Of a stretch of 64,000 nt of DNA, positions 35,355-44,498 are shown in pieces. A model generated the notes under the pieces. That model had not been told where the DNA came from, made no database searches, and saw only the letters and a list, made by a program, of their open reading frames with translations. The stretch is from Cryobacterium aureum (lineage in GTDB: Bacteria; Actinomycetota; Actinomycetes; Actinomycetales; Microbacteriaceae), in the NCBI RefSeq assembly GCF_002954245.1, contig NZ_PPTG01000025.1, positions 212,909 to 276,908 on the forward strand. The letters run 5' to 3'. How positions within the stretch are numbered: the first letter of the stretch is position 1; each line of letters begins with the position of its first letter. A program made the translations under genes and the position numbers.

Positions 35355-35466
35355 GTGTATTTTCCTCTAGACGACAGCCGGGACCGTCCTAGTCTAATTG
35401 TGTACCTTCGAGCGAGTTACTTAAGCGCCGAACGAGCGGGGATTACTTCAGCTTGCCCCTTCCCTA

Positions 35467-35475
35467 TGTGATAAT
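35467..35475 (+). promoter_or_regulatory. Extended -10 promoter for the exported repeat protein
   Basis: TGTGATAAT matches an extended -10 (TGn plus GATAAT). The predicted start site would give a 5' leader of about 44 nt before ATG 35526. No convincing -35 is visible, as is usual for extended -10 promoters. Confidence 0.4.
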
Positions 35476-35525
35476 AAGCTCGCAGATCTTTGATTTTCGA
35501 AGTAGACGCGGAAACGAGTAAATCA

Positions 35526-37862
35526 ATGCCTCTCCACACCGACGGTAGTGCCAGAAAGCCGCGGCGGGGCCACCTGCAACGCCTAGTTGCAATCGTAATC
35601 ACGCTTGTGACGGCTGCGAGTCTGCTGGTCGCGCTCACTCCGCCTGCGCCGGCCGAAGCGCTCGATGGATCAGGTTTCAACGCCGGAAACATTATTAGCG
35701 ACGGAGTCTTCTACGACCAAGGTTCGATGTCTGAATCCCAGATACAGGGATTCTTGAATTCTCAGGTGCCAGTGTGCCGTTCCGGGTACACCTGTTTGAA
35801 GAATTACTCCGAAGTAACTACCTCGCACCCGGCCGACAGCCGGTGCGGCGCCTATCAGGGTGCGCGACAGAGCGGCGCTGCGATTATCTACGCCGTCAGC
35901 CAAGCCTGCGGCATAAATCCGCAAGTTCTCCTCGTTCTTCTCGAGAAGGAACAGGGCCTCGTGACTGATTCCTGGCCCACGGACCGCCAATATCGCAGCG
36001 CAACGGGTTATGGCTGCCCTGACACCGCCGATTGCGATGCTGCGTACTACGGCTTCTACAACCAGGTCTACAACGCTGCCCATCAGTACAAGAACTACCA
36101 AGCCAACCCAAATAACTGGTCCTACCGTGCTGGTCGCGCGAACACGATCCAGTGGCATCCTAATGCTGCATGCGGTACGTCGAGCGTCTACATCGAAAAT
36201 CAGGCAACGGCTGCTCTCTATATCTATACGCCCTACCGGCCAAACGCAGCGGCCCTCGGCAATCTGTACGGCTTGGGCGATTCGTGCTCGTCCTATGGGA
36301 ATCGCAACTTCTGGCGGATATTCACATCTTGGTTCGGAAGTACTCAGGCAAGCGGTGACCTCGTGAAGAGTGCCGACTCTCCGAGCATTTTTCTCATCGT
36401 GGGATCGACCAAACATCACGTGCCTTCGCAGGCAGTGCTCGAAAGTTTGCGTCCGCTGTATCCCTATCGAACCGTAGCTGCCTCGTACTTGAATGCCTTG
36501 CCAACAGGAAACACCGTTGGCGCACTGTTCCGCGACCCGGGCACGGGGGATATTTTTCTCTTCGAAAACGGGGTTAAGCACCGCTTCGCCACCTGCGAAC
36601 TGGTGTCTCTGCTCGGAATGAGCTGTGGAAATACCGTTGATCTCTTGCCGTCGCAGCTAGCCAAGTTCCCCACGGGTGGCGAAGTGGCGCCGTTCGTGAA
36701 ATCAGCCTCAAACCCGACGGTTTACTATCTCGATTCGGGAAAGAAACGGTCGATTTCGACGTGGTCGATAGTCGCCGCACTCTACGGGCAGCAGGCCCCG
36801 TTCATCTATACCGCCTCCGATGCCCTCATGAACTCCTACCCAGCGGGCCCAGCCCTTTTGGCTCCCGGAACTCTCGTCAAGGGTGCGTCAACTCCAGATA
36901 TCTACATGATCGACGGAACAGGCGCAAAAATTCCGGTGTCCTCGTTTGATACGGCCGCTGATCTCGGAATAAATGGCTGGAGTACGCAATCTGAAGAATT
37001 AATAGCCGCGTATCCAACAGCGTCACAGCCGCTGACCAACGTGATTCAGTGCGGGGAACGTCGCTACATTGGCGGGAGTGGTCGACTGACTGCCCTGACA
37101 TCGAATGAAGTTGCGGCGCTTCCTGTCACCGCAGTGAGTCCGATCACGTGCGATGCGCTCCCAAAGACCGGCCAGACGGTTGACGGGTTGCTGTTTGTAA
37201 CGACTGTTTCCGACGCGACGGTTTATCTAATCGATGGGGGTAAGTCTCGAGGGATCGACAGTTGGTCTACCGTGGCCGCTCTCAATGGCAACCGCGGACC
37301 GACCATCGTGAAGATCAGCCGTTTTGCATTCAACTCCCTACCGCGCGGTGCCGAAATGTTGGCTCCCGGCACTCTCGTGAAGGCAGCAAGCAATCCGTCA
37401 GTGTTCCTCGTAGACGGACTCGCGCGAAAAGTGGCCGTGGACTCATTTGGAATCACGAGTGAACTCGGCATCGCTGGATACACAACGCCATCAGACGCAC
37501 GGTTGGCGACCTATGCCACCGATACCACGCCATTGAAGATCGTGGTCAAATGTGGCGATGCCTTCTACATTGGAGGTCACGGCAAACTGTGGAAGCTATC
37601 GTCACCAGACGGATTCGGTCTGGCCGCTACCACGCTCAGCACCATCACCTGTGATGTCATACCGCACTCGCCGATCATAGTTGCGGGCAATTTCTTCGTG
37701 AAGGATCCTGCCGGTTCTACGGTGTATCAGCTGTCCGGTGGTCAGAAGCGGCCCGTCGAATCTTGGGGACGGCTGATTGCGTTGAGCGGGAGTACTGAAC
37801 CAACGATCGTGACGGTTAGTGGTGGTCCTTTGGCGACCATTCCGACGGGTCCATCCGCATAG
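35526..37862 (+). CDS. Exported protein with lysozyme-like N-domain and tandem beta repeats
   Basis: A protein of 778 residues with an N-terminal basic stretch, hydrophobic core and a likely signal-peptidase site after APAEA (about residue 45). Residues 50-280 resemble a muramidase-like fold: the LLEKEQGLVTD segment has a Glu in a typical catalytic setting, followed by GYGCPDT and YGFYNQVYNAAHQY; several Cys pairs suggest disulfides. The remaining 490 residues hold seven to eight repeats of about 45 residues with the pattern VK-A-P-VYLIDGG-KR-I-SWS-AAL and LPxG ends. No anchor motif is seen at the C-terminus. An alternative start at 35490 adds 12 residues. I recognise no characterised family; a surface or wall-binding function is inferred. 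Confidence 0.8.
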   Translation: MPLHTDGSARKPRRGHLQRLVAIVITLVTAASLLVALTPPAPAEALDGSGFNAGNIISDGVFYDQGSMSESQIQGFLNSQVPVCRSGYTCLKNYSEVTTSHPADSRCGAYQGARQSGAAIIYAVSQACGINPQVLLVLLEKEQGLVTDSWPTDRQYRSATGYGCPDTADCDAAYYGFYNQVYNAAHQYKNYQANPNNWSYRAGRANTIQWHPNAACGTSSVYIENQATAALYIYTPYRPNAAALGNLYGLGDSCSSYGNRNFWRIFTSWFGSTQASGDLVKSADSPSIFLIVGSTKHHVPSQAVLESLRPLYPYRTVAASYLNALPTGNTVGALFRDPGTGDIFLFENGVKHRFATCELVSLLGMSCGNTVDLLPSQLAKFPTGGEVAPFVKSASNPTVYYLDSGKKRSISTWSIVAALYGQQAPFIYTASDALMNSYPAGPALLAPGTLVKGASTPDIYMIDGTGAKIPVSSFDTAADLGINGWSTQSEELIAAYPTASQPLTNVIQCGERRYIGGSGRLTALTSNEVAALPVTAVSPITCDALPKTGQTVDGLLFVTTVSDATVYLIDGGKSRGIDSWSTVAALNGNRGPTIVKISRFAFNSLPRGAEMLAPGTLVKAASNPSVFLVDGLARKVAVDSFGITSELGIAGYTTPSDARLATYATDTTPLKIVVKCGDAFYIGGHGKLWKLSSPDGFGLAATTLSTITCDVIPHSPIIVAGNFFVKDPAGSTVYQLSGGQKRPVESWGRLIALSGSTEPTIVTVSGGPLATIPTGPSA

Positions 37863-37921
37863 TGCAGTTTCTGCACGGTACGAATCGTCGAAACGCTCCA
37901 CGGAGCCTACAGAAAGTGAAC

Positions 37922-39757
37922 ATGTCAGCTACTAAAAGGCACAACCGTGTGCTCATTTCCGCCTCGATCCTTATCGCGGTTATCGTCCATGTAGCTTTGC
38001 AGTGGGGGGCACTGTTCGCTCGATCTGATTTCTCGTTTAGTTCTTTCCGCGCCTACTTTGCTGGCGATCAACTTTCCTATATGTCCATGGTAGTTAATGC
38101 CTCGCAGGGTGAGCTCGCAAATGTCGAGCCGTTTACGCAGACCGGCACGAATAGCTACCCGCATCTGTACTACTATTTTCTAGGCACGGTGTCGCGGATT
38201 GTCGGCATTAGCCCGCTTCAGGCATGGGCCGTCGGTGGGCTGATATCGCAGATGATTCTTGTGGCGGTGCTTGCCACCGCACTCGTGCTGCTCAGCCGCC
38301 GGTGGTGGGCTGCGCTGCTTGCGCCAATCCCGTTTATTCTTGGGACATTTTCTGTTTTTCTGTCTGACAGTTGGTTCACTGCGATGGACTCCCACGCGGT
38401 ACTGTGGGGTCCCTTCGGCGTGCTCTTTACACTCAACGGCGAATCGGTCGGACTCTGCATGGGGGCGGCGGCCATGCTTCTGATCCTCATTGCCTTCCTC
38501 CGGGTGCGCCGGCCTTGGGCTCGGATCCTTCTGGTCTGCATTGCGAGCCTGACGGTCGGCCTCTTGGCCAACGTTCAGACCTACGCGTTCTTGACCGTGG
38601 TCTACCTTCTGTCTTACGTCGTGGCGGCGTATGTCATAGTCACAGCGCGCCGTCCACGTCTCCTTGCGGGAATATCGCTGGTCTTGGTAGCGGGGCTGTT
38701 TGTCGTTGGTCCTCTCATTGCTGCGGAGGCCGGACCACTCGTCACTTTGGTAATGGGGCTGATTCCGACAGTGCCAGGCTGGATCGCGCTAATCACGAGG
38801 TCCAGAGGCTTGGTGGCTGGGTTCATCCTGTTAGCAGGGCTCGCAGCAATACCCCAGCTGCTGGGTACGGCCCAGGGCATTCTCGGTGATGATCCATTCC
38901 TGACCTACCGCGTAGCGTCCAGTAAGAACTTGGGAGTCGATTGGCGTGGCATCGTCGGATCACTCGGTCTTTCAATTCCTTTACTCGCGACGCTCGCCGC
39001 TGGCCTTCATCGGAAGAATATGCTGTGGATCGCTTATCCGGTGGGCGCGCTGGCGGCGTGGATTCTCGGAGCAACGAACGACGTGTGGGGAGCAAATCAG
39101 GAACCGTATCGGTTCTGGCTCGATCTGTTCGTCCTCATTTCCATCTCCGCACTGCCGATCTTCGTCTTGGCAGCTCTCAGCTACTTCCATCCCCGACCGG
39201 AGAGGCCGATATCGGAGTCGGAGTCGGAGTCTGACTTGGCTCCTGGCGCCCGGAGCAAGACGACCCTCGTTGCGACATGGGTTCTCGCTCTCTGCGTTTC
39301 GGCGGCGGCAGTGTCCGCCGTGGACTTCGCCCGGTTCACCATAGACACCACTTACCACTCGCTCTGGAGCTACGACACTCCCCGGGACAATGCCGTTGGC
39401 CAACTTGGAAAAGAGGCCGTCGCGGAGCAAACGGGTGGTCTCATCGTCGTAGACCCGTGCGTGGACGTACTCGCAATGAAGATCACGTCCGGTGCCCCGG
39501 TCGCGGATTACAACGTCGGTATGGCTTGGCCAGCCGATCACGAAGCAGTGCATACCGTTATGGTCGAGCGTGGGGAAAATATACTCTCCATTGAGCACGC
39601 GCACGCTGCAGGAGTGGAATGGGTCATTTCGGACACAGCCTGTGCGGTGGACTGGGCGGCAACCTACGCGGATGATCTGAAAGCGGTCAGTTCCGTTGTC
39701 TACTATGAAAACGAGGTCGGCGAGCAGGAAAAGATCCAAATGTGGAAAATTCAGTAG
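37922..39757 (+). CDS. Polytopic membrane protein in the glycan cluster
   Basis: A 611-residue protein with about 11-12 helices over residues 10-440, then a hydrophilic stretch with a Ser-Glu repeat (SESESES) and a C-terminal domain of about 160 residues that begins after one more helix. Its size and layout are like GT-C or flippase-type proteins, but I see no decisive motif. AGAAAG before ATG 37922 supports this start over a GTG at 37862 that abuts the upstream stop. It is followed by a small coiled-coil protein and two glycosyltransferases on the same strand. Confidence 0.7.
   Translation: MSATKRHNRVLISASILIAVIVHVALQWGALFARSDFSFSSFRAYFAGDQLSYMSMVVNASQGELANVEPFTQTGTNSYPHLYYYFLGTVSRIVGISPLQAWAVGGLISQMILVAVLATALVLLSRRWWAALLAPIPFILGTFSVFLSDSWFTAMDSHAVLWGPFGVLFTLNGESVGLCMGAAAMLLILIAFLRVRRPWARILLVCIASLTVGLLANVQTYAFLTVVYLLSYVVAAYVIVTARRPRLLAGISLVLVAGLFVVGPLIAAEAGPLVTLVMGLIPTVPGWIALITRSRGLVAGFILLAGLAAIPQLLGTAQGILGDDPFLTYRVASSKNLGVDWRGIVGSLGLSIPLLATLAAGLHRKNMLWIAYPVGALAAWILGATNDVWGANQEPYRFWLDLFVLISISALPIFVLAALSYFHPRPERPISESESESDLAPGARSKTTLVATWVLALCVSAAAVSAVDFARFTIDTTYHSLWSYDTPRDNAVGQLGKEAVAEQTGGLIVVDPCVDVLAMKITSGAPVADYNVGMAWPADHEAVHTVMVERGENILSIEHAHAAGVEWVISDTACAVDWAATYADDLKAVSSVVYYENEVGEQEKIQMWKIQ
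39212..39229 (+). repeat. Hexanucleotide repeat (TCGGAG)3 inside the membrane protein gene
   Basis: Three perfect TCGGAG units encode Ser-Glu repeats between the transmembrane block and the C-terminal domain. Unit gain or loss would not shift the frame but would change linker length. Confidence 0.8.
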
Positions 39758-39847
39758 TAACCCCTGTTTGATCGGACTGGCGCGACATCCGACCTGACTC
39801 TCACCTGTTGAATCGCACATCGGCATTGTAGAACGGACGTTAATACC

Positions 39848-40150
39848 GTGGAGTATGAACCCATTGAAGAATTGCGGAAACGGTTGGCTGCTGCAGAAGC
39901 GGAGCGCGACGAGCTCAGGGCTCGTGTAAATGCCGATCTGAATGACACGGTGACGGACTGGCTCGTATCGGTTGTGGCCTACGCGACGGTTGTACCGGAT
40001 GTACACAACACCGTCTCCTGGCGCGTCACGCGTCCGCTTCGGCTTGTCCGAACCTTCCAATTGAAAGTCTCTCAGGTTGGACTCCGACCGGCGGTCGGTA
40101 TTGTTGCATCCCGTGCTCGTCGCCGACTGGCGCGCGGTCGTACACATTGA
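39848..40150 (+). CDS. Small coiled-coil protein preceding glycosyltransferases
   Basis: A 100-residue protein whose first 35 residues form a charged heptad-like coiled coil (EELRKRLAAAEAERDELRAR). The rest (VSWRVTRPLRLVRTFQLKV) resembles the tail found at the C-terminus of some actinobacterial glycosyltransferases. It overlaps the next gene by 4 nt, so it is translated together with that glycosyltransferase and may act as its membrane-docking or partner subunit. A coiled coil also ends the GT2 protein at 43.1-44.4 kb. No named family was recognised. Confidence 0.6.
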   Translation: MEYEPIEELRKRLAAAEAERDELRARVNADLNDTVTDWLVSVVAYATVVPDVHNTVSWRVTRPLRLVRTFQLKVSQVGLRPAVGIVASRARRRLARGRTH

Positions 40151-41667
40151 ATTCGCTGCTTCCGCCGGAAGTGCGTTCTCAAAAGACCGCCATGGAATTA
40201 GCGCTTTCTCAGCGGCTTGGCGCGATCGCGCCAGATCTCGGGCTGAGTGCGGCGTCACTCAAGAGACTTCAAACAGAGGGGGCAGGACCGCTCCTTTGGG
40301 AAATTTGCCGTCTGGTGAAGGCGGACTTGACGAGCGACCGGGTCTGGTTGCTTTTCGTCGGCGTTGCCGGGTTGTTCCCTGAGCCCGACGAGGTCCGGTC
40401 CCTGCGACGCCAACTCGAACTCGTAGCGACAGCGCAGGTGCACCGAGTAGTTCTGAGCGCCTGTCGCGACTCAGCGATTCGGTACCGATCGCACCTCACC
40501 ACTATTCGGGTGGTCCGAGAGCAGGTCTTAGTGGACGTCAATTTTTCTGCTCGTACGGGGCACAATAGCGGCGTCCAGCGTGTCGTCCGTGAAACAGCCC
40601 GTCGGTGGAGCGGTGATTTTAAGCCGCAATTCGTGGTCTGGACTGACAATGACCGTTCGTTCCGAGACCTGACGACGGCAGAATCCGATCGTCTTCTCGC
40701 CGAGGGACCGATTGTTGACGGTCGACCGAGTACCGCCACAAGGGAAATTATTGTTCCCGTTGATTGCGTTCTGACCATGATCGAGGTTCCTCAGCGCGAG
40801 GAGTGTGCGTCACTGAGTGCTTTGGCTGAGTTCTCAGGCAACCAGCTTGCACTCGTTGTTCACGACATGATCCCGGTAGTGAGTGGCGACATGGTGTCAT
40901 TCGCCGAATCCGACCGGTTCGTGGAATTTCTTGCCGTTGTCAAGCATGCCGATCGCATTTCGGGTGTGAGCGCGTCGGCAGCCTCCGAGTTTCAAGGATT
41001 CATCGACTCGCTCTCATCACAGGGTCTGACGGGCCCAGTGGTGACGTCGGTCCCCCTTCCGATCGACACCCCAGGGGCAATTTCTCGTCCGGACGTCAGC
41101 GCGAACGAAGATCCGCTAATTCTCTGCGTCGGCAGTGAAGAGCCACGGAAGAATCACCACGCGATCCTCTTTGCTGCCGAAGTGCTCTGGCGTGAGGGAC
41201 TGCGATTCCGAATGCGATTCATCGGAGGCGGGAGCGCGTCCTTCATCTACGCTTTTGATCGGGACGTGAAAAACCTACGGCGGGCCGGTCACACGATCGA
41301 GGTGCTCCGTAATGTCGGCGACGACATCTTGTTGAGCTCCTATGCAGAGGCCTCGTTTTCGGTCTTTCCGTCTCTCCACGAAGGTTTCGGGTTGCCTGTC
41401 GGCGAGTCCTTAGCGCTTGGACTGCCTGTGATCACATCCAATTTCGGTAGCACAGCTGAAATCGCGTCAGACGGCGGTTGCCTACTCGTTGACCCACGTG
41501 ATGATCTTGCGATCGCAAGCGCCATGCGAACGTTACTCACAGACCCGGCGTGCCTGGCCCGACTGCGTTCAGAGGCTTTGGCCCGGCCTCGGCGAACATG
41601 GGACGACTTTTCCAGAGAACTGTGGGCCGAGCTCGTCCTCCCTATCCTGGAAAAGAAGAATGAATAA
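40147..41667 (+). CDS. GT4 family glycosyltransferase with extended N-terminus, paralogue A
   Basis: A 506-residue GT-B protein. The first 110 residues are extra relative to usual GT4 enzymes and lack known motifs. Then ARTGHNSGVQRVVRETARRW, HDMIPVVSGD, LCVGSEEPRKNHHAILFAAE and PSLHEGFGLPVGESLALGLP follow, the last two being GT4 donor motifs. The VGSxEPRKNH block resembles enzymes that act on mannose-type donors. It overlaps the small coiled-coil gene and the next glycosyltransferase (8 nt), which is a full-length paralogue, so the three are coupled. Confidence 0.85.
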   Translation: MNSLLPPEVRSQKTAMELALSQRLGAIAPDLGLSAASLKRLQTEGAGPLLWEICRLVKADLTSDRVWLLFVGVAGLFPEPDEVRSLRRQLELVATAQVHRVVLSACRDSAIRYRSHLTTIRVVREQVLVDVNFSARTGHNSGVQRVVRETARRWSGDFKPQFVVWTDNDRSFRDLTTAESDRLLAEGPIVDGRPSTATREIIVPVDCVLTMIEVPQREECASLSALAEFSGNQLALVVHDMIPVVSGDMVSFAESDRFVEFLAVVKHADRISGVSASAASEFQGFIDSLSSQGLTGPVVTSVPLPIDTPGAISRPDVSANEDPLILCVGSEEPRKNHHAILFAAEVLWREGLRFRMRFIGGGSASFIYAFDRDVKNLRRAGHTIEVLRNVGDDILLSSYAEASFSVFPSLHEGFGLPVGESLALGLPVITSNFGSTAEIASDGGCLLVDPRDDLAIASAMRTLLTDPACLARLRSEALARPRRTWDDFSRELWAELVLPILEKKNE

Positions 41668-43141
41668 CCTCACTGCACGGACAGAGTTGCTCGCAGGAAT
41701 TCTGCTTTCCGGTGGTAGCACTTCGTTGTCGAAGTCTCAGCTTGAGCAGACGGTCGCTGCTGCCATCGGAACTAGTGCAGAACGGCTGTGGCTCCTCTTC
41801 GCGGTGATGACAGCTACGTTGCCCGTGCAGGACGAGGTTGTCTACCTGGTTCGGATGTCTCGCCTCAGAGGGTCGCAGGCGGCGTTTCAGCACGTGCGAC
41901 GCCTGGCTCGAACGCGCTTTATTGGACGTTTGGGTAACGAGGTACGAATTCTGCAGGAGAAAACAGTCGTTGATGCCCATCACACGGCCCGCTCCGAACT
42001 TGCGACAGGCATTCAGAAGGTTGTTCGCAAGACAATCGTGGAGTGGGAAGCCAGCCACACGATCAATCTTGTCGGGTGGGACGCGGACTACACGCGATTA
42101 CGAATGTTGGACGTCGACGAGCGTGAGAACGCACTCTACGGATCTCGGCCAAACGCGCGACAGGCGCCGCGTCCGACGGTAACGATCCCGTGGAACTGTG
42201 ACTACATTCTTCCGGAGCTGGCGACGGAACCGGACCGCACTGCTCGTATTCAGGCGCTGGCGCAATTCTCGAACAACAGACTGCACGTCGTTGGACACGA
42301 CTGCGTTCCACTCACTACAGCGGAAACTGTGGGCCCCGGAATGGGGGGCGCATTTGCCAAGAATCTCAGTGCGGTCGCGCGAGCAACTAGGGTCGCAACG
42401 ACGTCAACCGCGTCGACAGCCGAGTACCGCGGATGGCGCACCATGCTGGGTAGTATCGGCGTAGTCGGCCCGGAAATTCAGGAGATCATGCTGCCCACTG
42501 CAGCAGAATTCGCCGATTCCGATTCCGATTCCGGTTCCGGTTCCGGTTCCGGTTCCGAAGGTACCGATAGGCGTCCGCCACTGTTGCTGTGTGTGGGGAG
42601 CCATGAACCGCGAAAGAATCACCTCGCAGTTCTGCATGCCTGTGAGCTCTTGTGGCGAGAGGGGCAAGACTTTGAGTTGCTCTTCGTCGGGGGCAATTCA
42701 TGGAACAGCGACGGATTCGAGCAGCAACTGGATCAAATGATCGCGTTTGGCCGACCTGTTCGGGTTGCGCGCGGGTTGAGTGACCGCCAACTCTGGCAGG
42801 CCTATCGTGAGGCCACGTTGACTCTTTTCCCATCTGTAAACGAGGGATTTGGCCTACCCGTCGCTGAATCTCTCGCGGTGGGTACGCCAGTAGTCACGAG
42901 CAACTTCGGCAGCATGAAGGAAATCGCGGATGCCGGCGGTGGGGCATTACTGGTGGACCCCAGAGACGATGCCACCCTGGCCGAGGCCATTCGGGAGTTC
43001 CTGACGGATTCCGAGCTTAGAGATCGACTACGGTTGGAGGCCGTTGCACGCACTCAGCGGACCTGGGCGCAATATGCAGACGACCTGTGGCACTATTTCG
43101 ACCCCCAGGTCGCGTCCAGTTACGCCCCGCGAGTCACTTAG
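41660..43141 (+). CDS. GT4 family glycosyltransferase with extended N-terminus, paralogue B
   Basis: A 493-residue paralogue of the preceding enzyme with the same layout: an N-terminal extension, ELATGIQKVVRKTIVEW, HDCVPLTTAE, LCVGSHEPRKNHLAVLHACE and PSVNEGFGLPVAESLAVGTP. Between the two GT-B halves lies a low-complexity (Asp-Ser)3(Gly-Ser)4 linker made by a hexanucleotide repeat, absent from paralogue A. ATG 41660 is chosen by overlap and by alignment to the paralogue; the frame is open further upstream. It converges with the GT2 gene, the two stops sharing the bases TTAG (43138-43141). Confidence 0.85.
   Translation: MNNLTARTELLAGILLSGGSTSLSKSQLEQTVAAAIGTSAERLWLLFAVMTATLPVQDEVVYLVRMSRLRGSQAAFQHVRRLARTRFIGRLGNEVRILQEKTVVDAHHTARSELATGIQKVVRKTIVEWEASHTINLVGWDADYTRLRMLDVDERENALYGSRPNARQAPRPTVTIPWNCDYILPELATEPDRTARIQALAQFSNNRLHVVGHDCVPLTTAETVGPGMGGAFAKNLSAVARATRVATTSTASTAEYRGWRTMLGSIGVVGPEIQEIMLPTAAEFADSDSDSGSGSGSGSEGTDRRPPLLLCVGSHEPRKNHLAVLHACELLWREGQDFELLFVGGNSWNSDGFEQQLDQMIAFGRPVRVARGLSDRQLWQAYREATLTLFPSVNEGFGLPVAESLAVGTPVVTSNFGSMKEIADAGGGALLVDPRDDATLAEAIREFLTDSELRDRLRLEAVARTQRTWAQYADDLWHYFDPQVASSYAPRVT
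42515..42556 (+). repeat. Seven-unit hexanucleotide repeat in a glycosyltransferase gene
   Basis: Three GATTCC units are followed by four GGTTCC units, perfect over 42 bp, coding a Ser-rich linker between the acceptor and donor domains. Slippage would lengthen or shorten the linker in steps of two residues without a frameshift. Confidence 0.9.
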
Positions 43142-44352
43142 CGCGAACGCTTCTCCGAACGGTGCAGCAGAGCGGCTCCGAGCCTCCATTTGACGAGACC
43201 GTATGCCCCTCGGTGCTCGAGCTCGTGCAGGCGAGCGCCTAACTCGCCTGCACGAGTAGCCAGCGGGCGGAGCTCGTCCTCCACGGTCCTTGCGGCATCA
43301 GTGGCTTGGTCGAGTTGACTCCGCAGCGATGAGATCTCTGCTTCAGCCGAGTCGAGGGAGGCATTGAGCCATCCGGCGAAATCGTGTGCGATGGTAACCG
43401 CGATCTTCAAGGGATTCTCGGTGCTCAACGCGTCATCGGGCACGGATTCAAGATCCGCCAGCGGAATCTGGCACGTGTCTTCGAGGGGGCTGTCGGCGGC
43501 GGGAGCTGCTGCCAATACGTGCTTCCATCTTTCAATAAATGCCAGCCCCGCATGGTCCGACGCAAACCGACGAAAGCGCAGGTCGCGATCAGTCGAAGCT
43601 CCGGACAGGTGAGTGGCCCTCGCTTTCGGTTCAACGATGACGTCGAACCCAAGGGACTTGAAGCGGAAGGAAAGATCGGCATCTTCAAAATACGCTGGTC
43701 GATAGCGCTTGTCATATCCGCCCATAGCAGAGAAGACCTCATGCCTAACCAATACCGCCGCTCCGGAACCATAGTCAATTGACCGTCGTCGCAGAAACGG
43801 GATTGCGGTTGACGAAGACGGTGAGAGGCCTGCGCCGAGTTGCACTGTCCCGGCCGTGCCCAACATTCGCGACCCGGCCTCTTGCAGGGTCCCGTCGGGA
43901 TTAAGCAGAACAGCAGCAACTGCCCCGATGAGTTTTGCATCTGGTGCAAGTGGCGCATCCGCTGCATCCACAAGAGCACGGATCATGTCCAGGTCCGCGA
44001 CGGCGTCATCGTTGAGAAAGAGCAGAAAACGACCTCGGGCGATGGCCGATCCGCGGTTACATCCGTCGCCAAATCCGGTGTTTACCGGAACGTCGACCAG
44101 ATGTACTCCGACGATGTCGGTCGCGACTGTTTGGCGTACGTCGGGACTGGCCCCGTTGAGGACCACGATCACTTCGAAAGGCGGTGGATTTCGCGAGTTA
44201 GCGACAGACGCAAGTGCTTGTCGCAGGGGACCGGATAGTCGCCACGCTAGGACGACAACACTCACGACAGGGTTGGATTCGGGCTTGAAAACGACCTGCG
44301 ACACTAGTGGGTGCCCCCAGGTTGGTACGCCAGACAGCGGTGTCTTTTCCAT
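43138..44352 (-). CDS. GT2 glycosyltransferase with C-terminal coiled coil
   Basis: A 404-residue enzyme. VSVVVLAWRLSGPLRQAL begins the GT-A fold, LFLNDDAVADLDMI bears the metal-binding acidic residues, and FSAMGGYDKRYRPAYFEDAD is the rhamnosyltransferase-like acceptor motif. From about residue 325 a coiled coil (ISSLRSQLDQATDAARTVED) runs to near the end, followed by a short basic tail. Such coiled coils can bridge enzymes of a chain-building complex. It is divergent from the ABC permease, with 146 nt between start codons, and is the only minus-strand gene between 35 and 47 kb. Confidence 0.83.
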   Translation of the reverse strand: MEKTPLSGVPTWGHPLVSQVVFKPESNPVVSVVVLAWRLSGPLRQALASVANSRNPPPFEVIVVLNGASPDVRQTVATDIVGVHLVDVPVNTGFGDGCNRGSAIARGRFLLFLNDDAVADLDMIRALVDAADAPLAPDAKLIGAVAAVLLNPDGTLQEAGSRMLGTAGTVQLGAGLSPSSSTAIPFLRRRSIDYGSGAAVLVRHEVFSAMGGYDKRYRPAYFEDADLSFRFKSLGFDVIVEPKARATHLSGASTDRDLRFRRFASDHAGLAFIERWKHVLAAAPAADSPLEDTCQIPLADLESVPDDALSTENPLKIAVTIAHDFAGWLNASLDSAEAEISSLRSQLDQATDAARTVEDELRPLATRAGELGARLHELEHRGAYGLVKWRLGAALLHRSEKRSR

Positions 44353-44498
44353 CCAAGTCTTTCAGTTTGAACCACCGTAGTAGGCTAGCATGGGCAATTG
44401 TTGCCGTCCGATGTGACTTCACGGTCAAATGCTTGACGTGACAGTACATAACCGATCTCATCCACTGGACATCTCCGTGGATGGTGCGATGGAGATGC

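Noticed and set aside
42515..42556. Phase-variable on/off switch from the hexanucleotide repeat
   Set aside because: Units of six bases cannot shift the frame, so on/off switching is not expected; only linker length would change.
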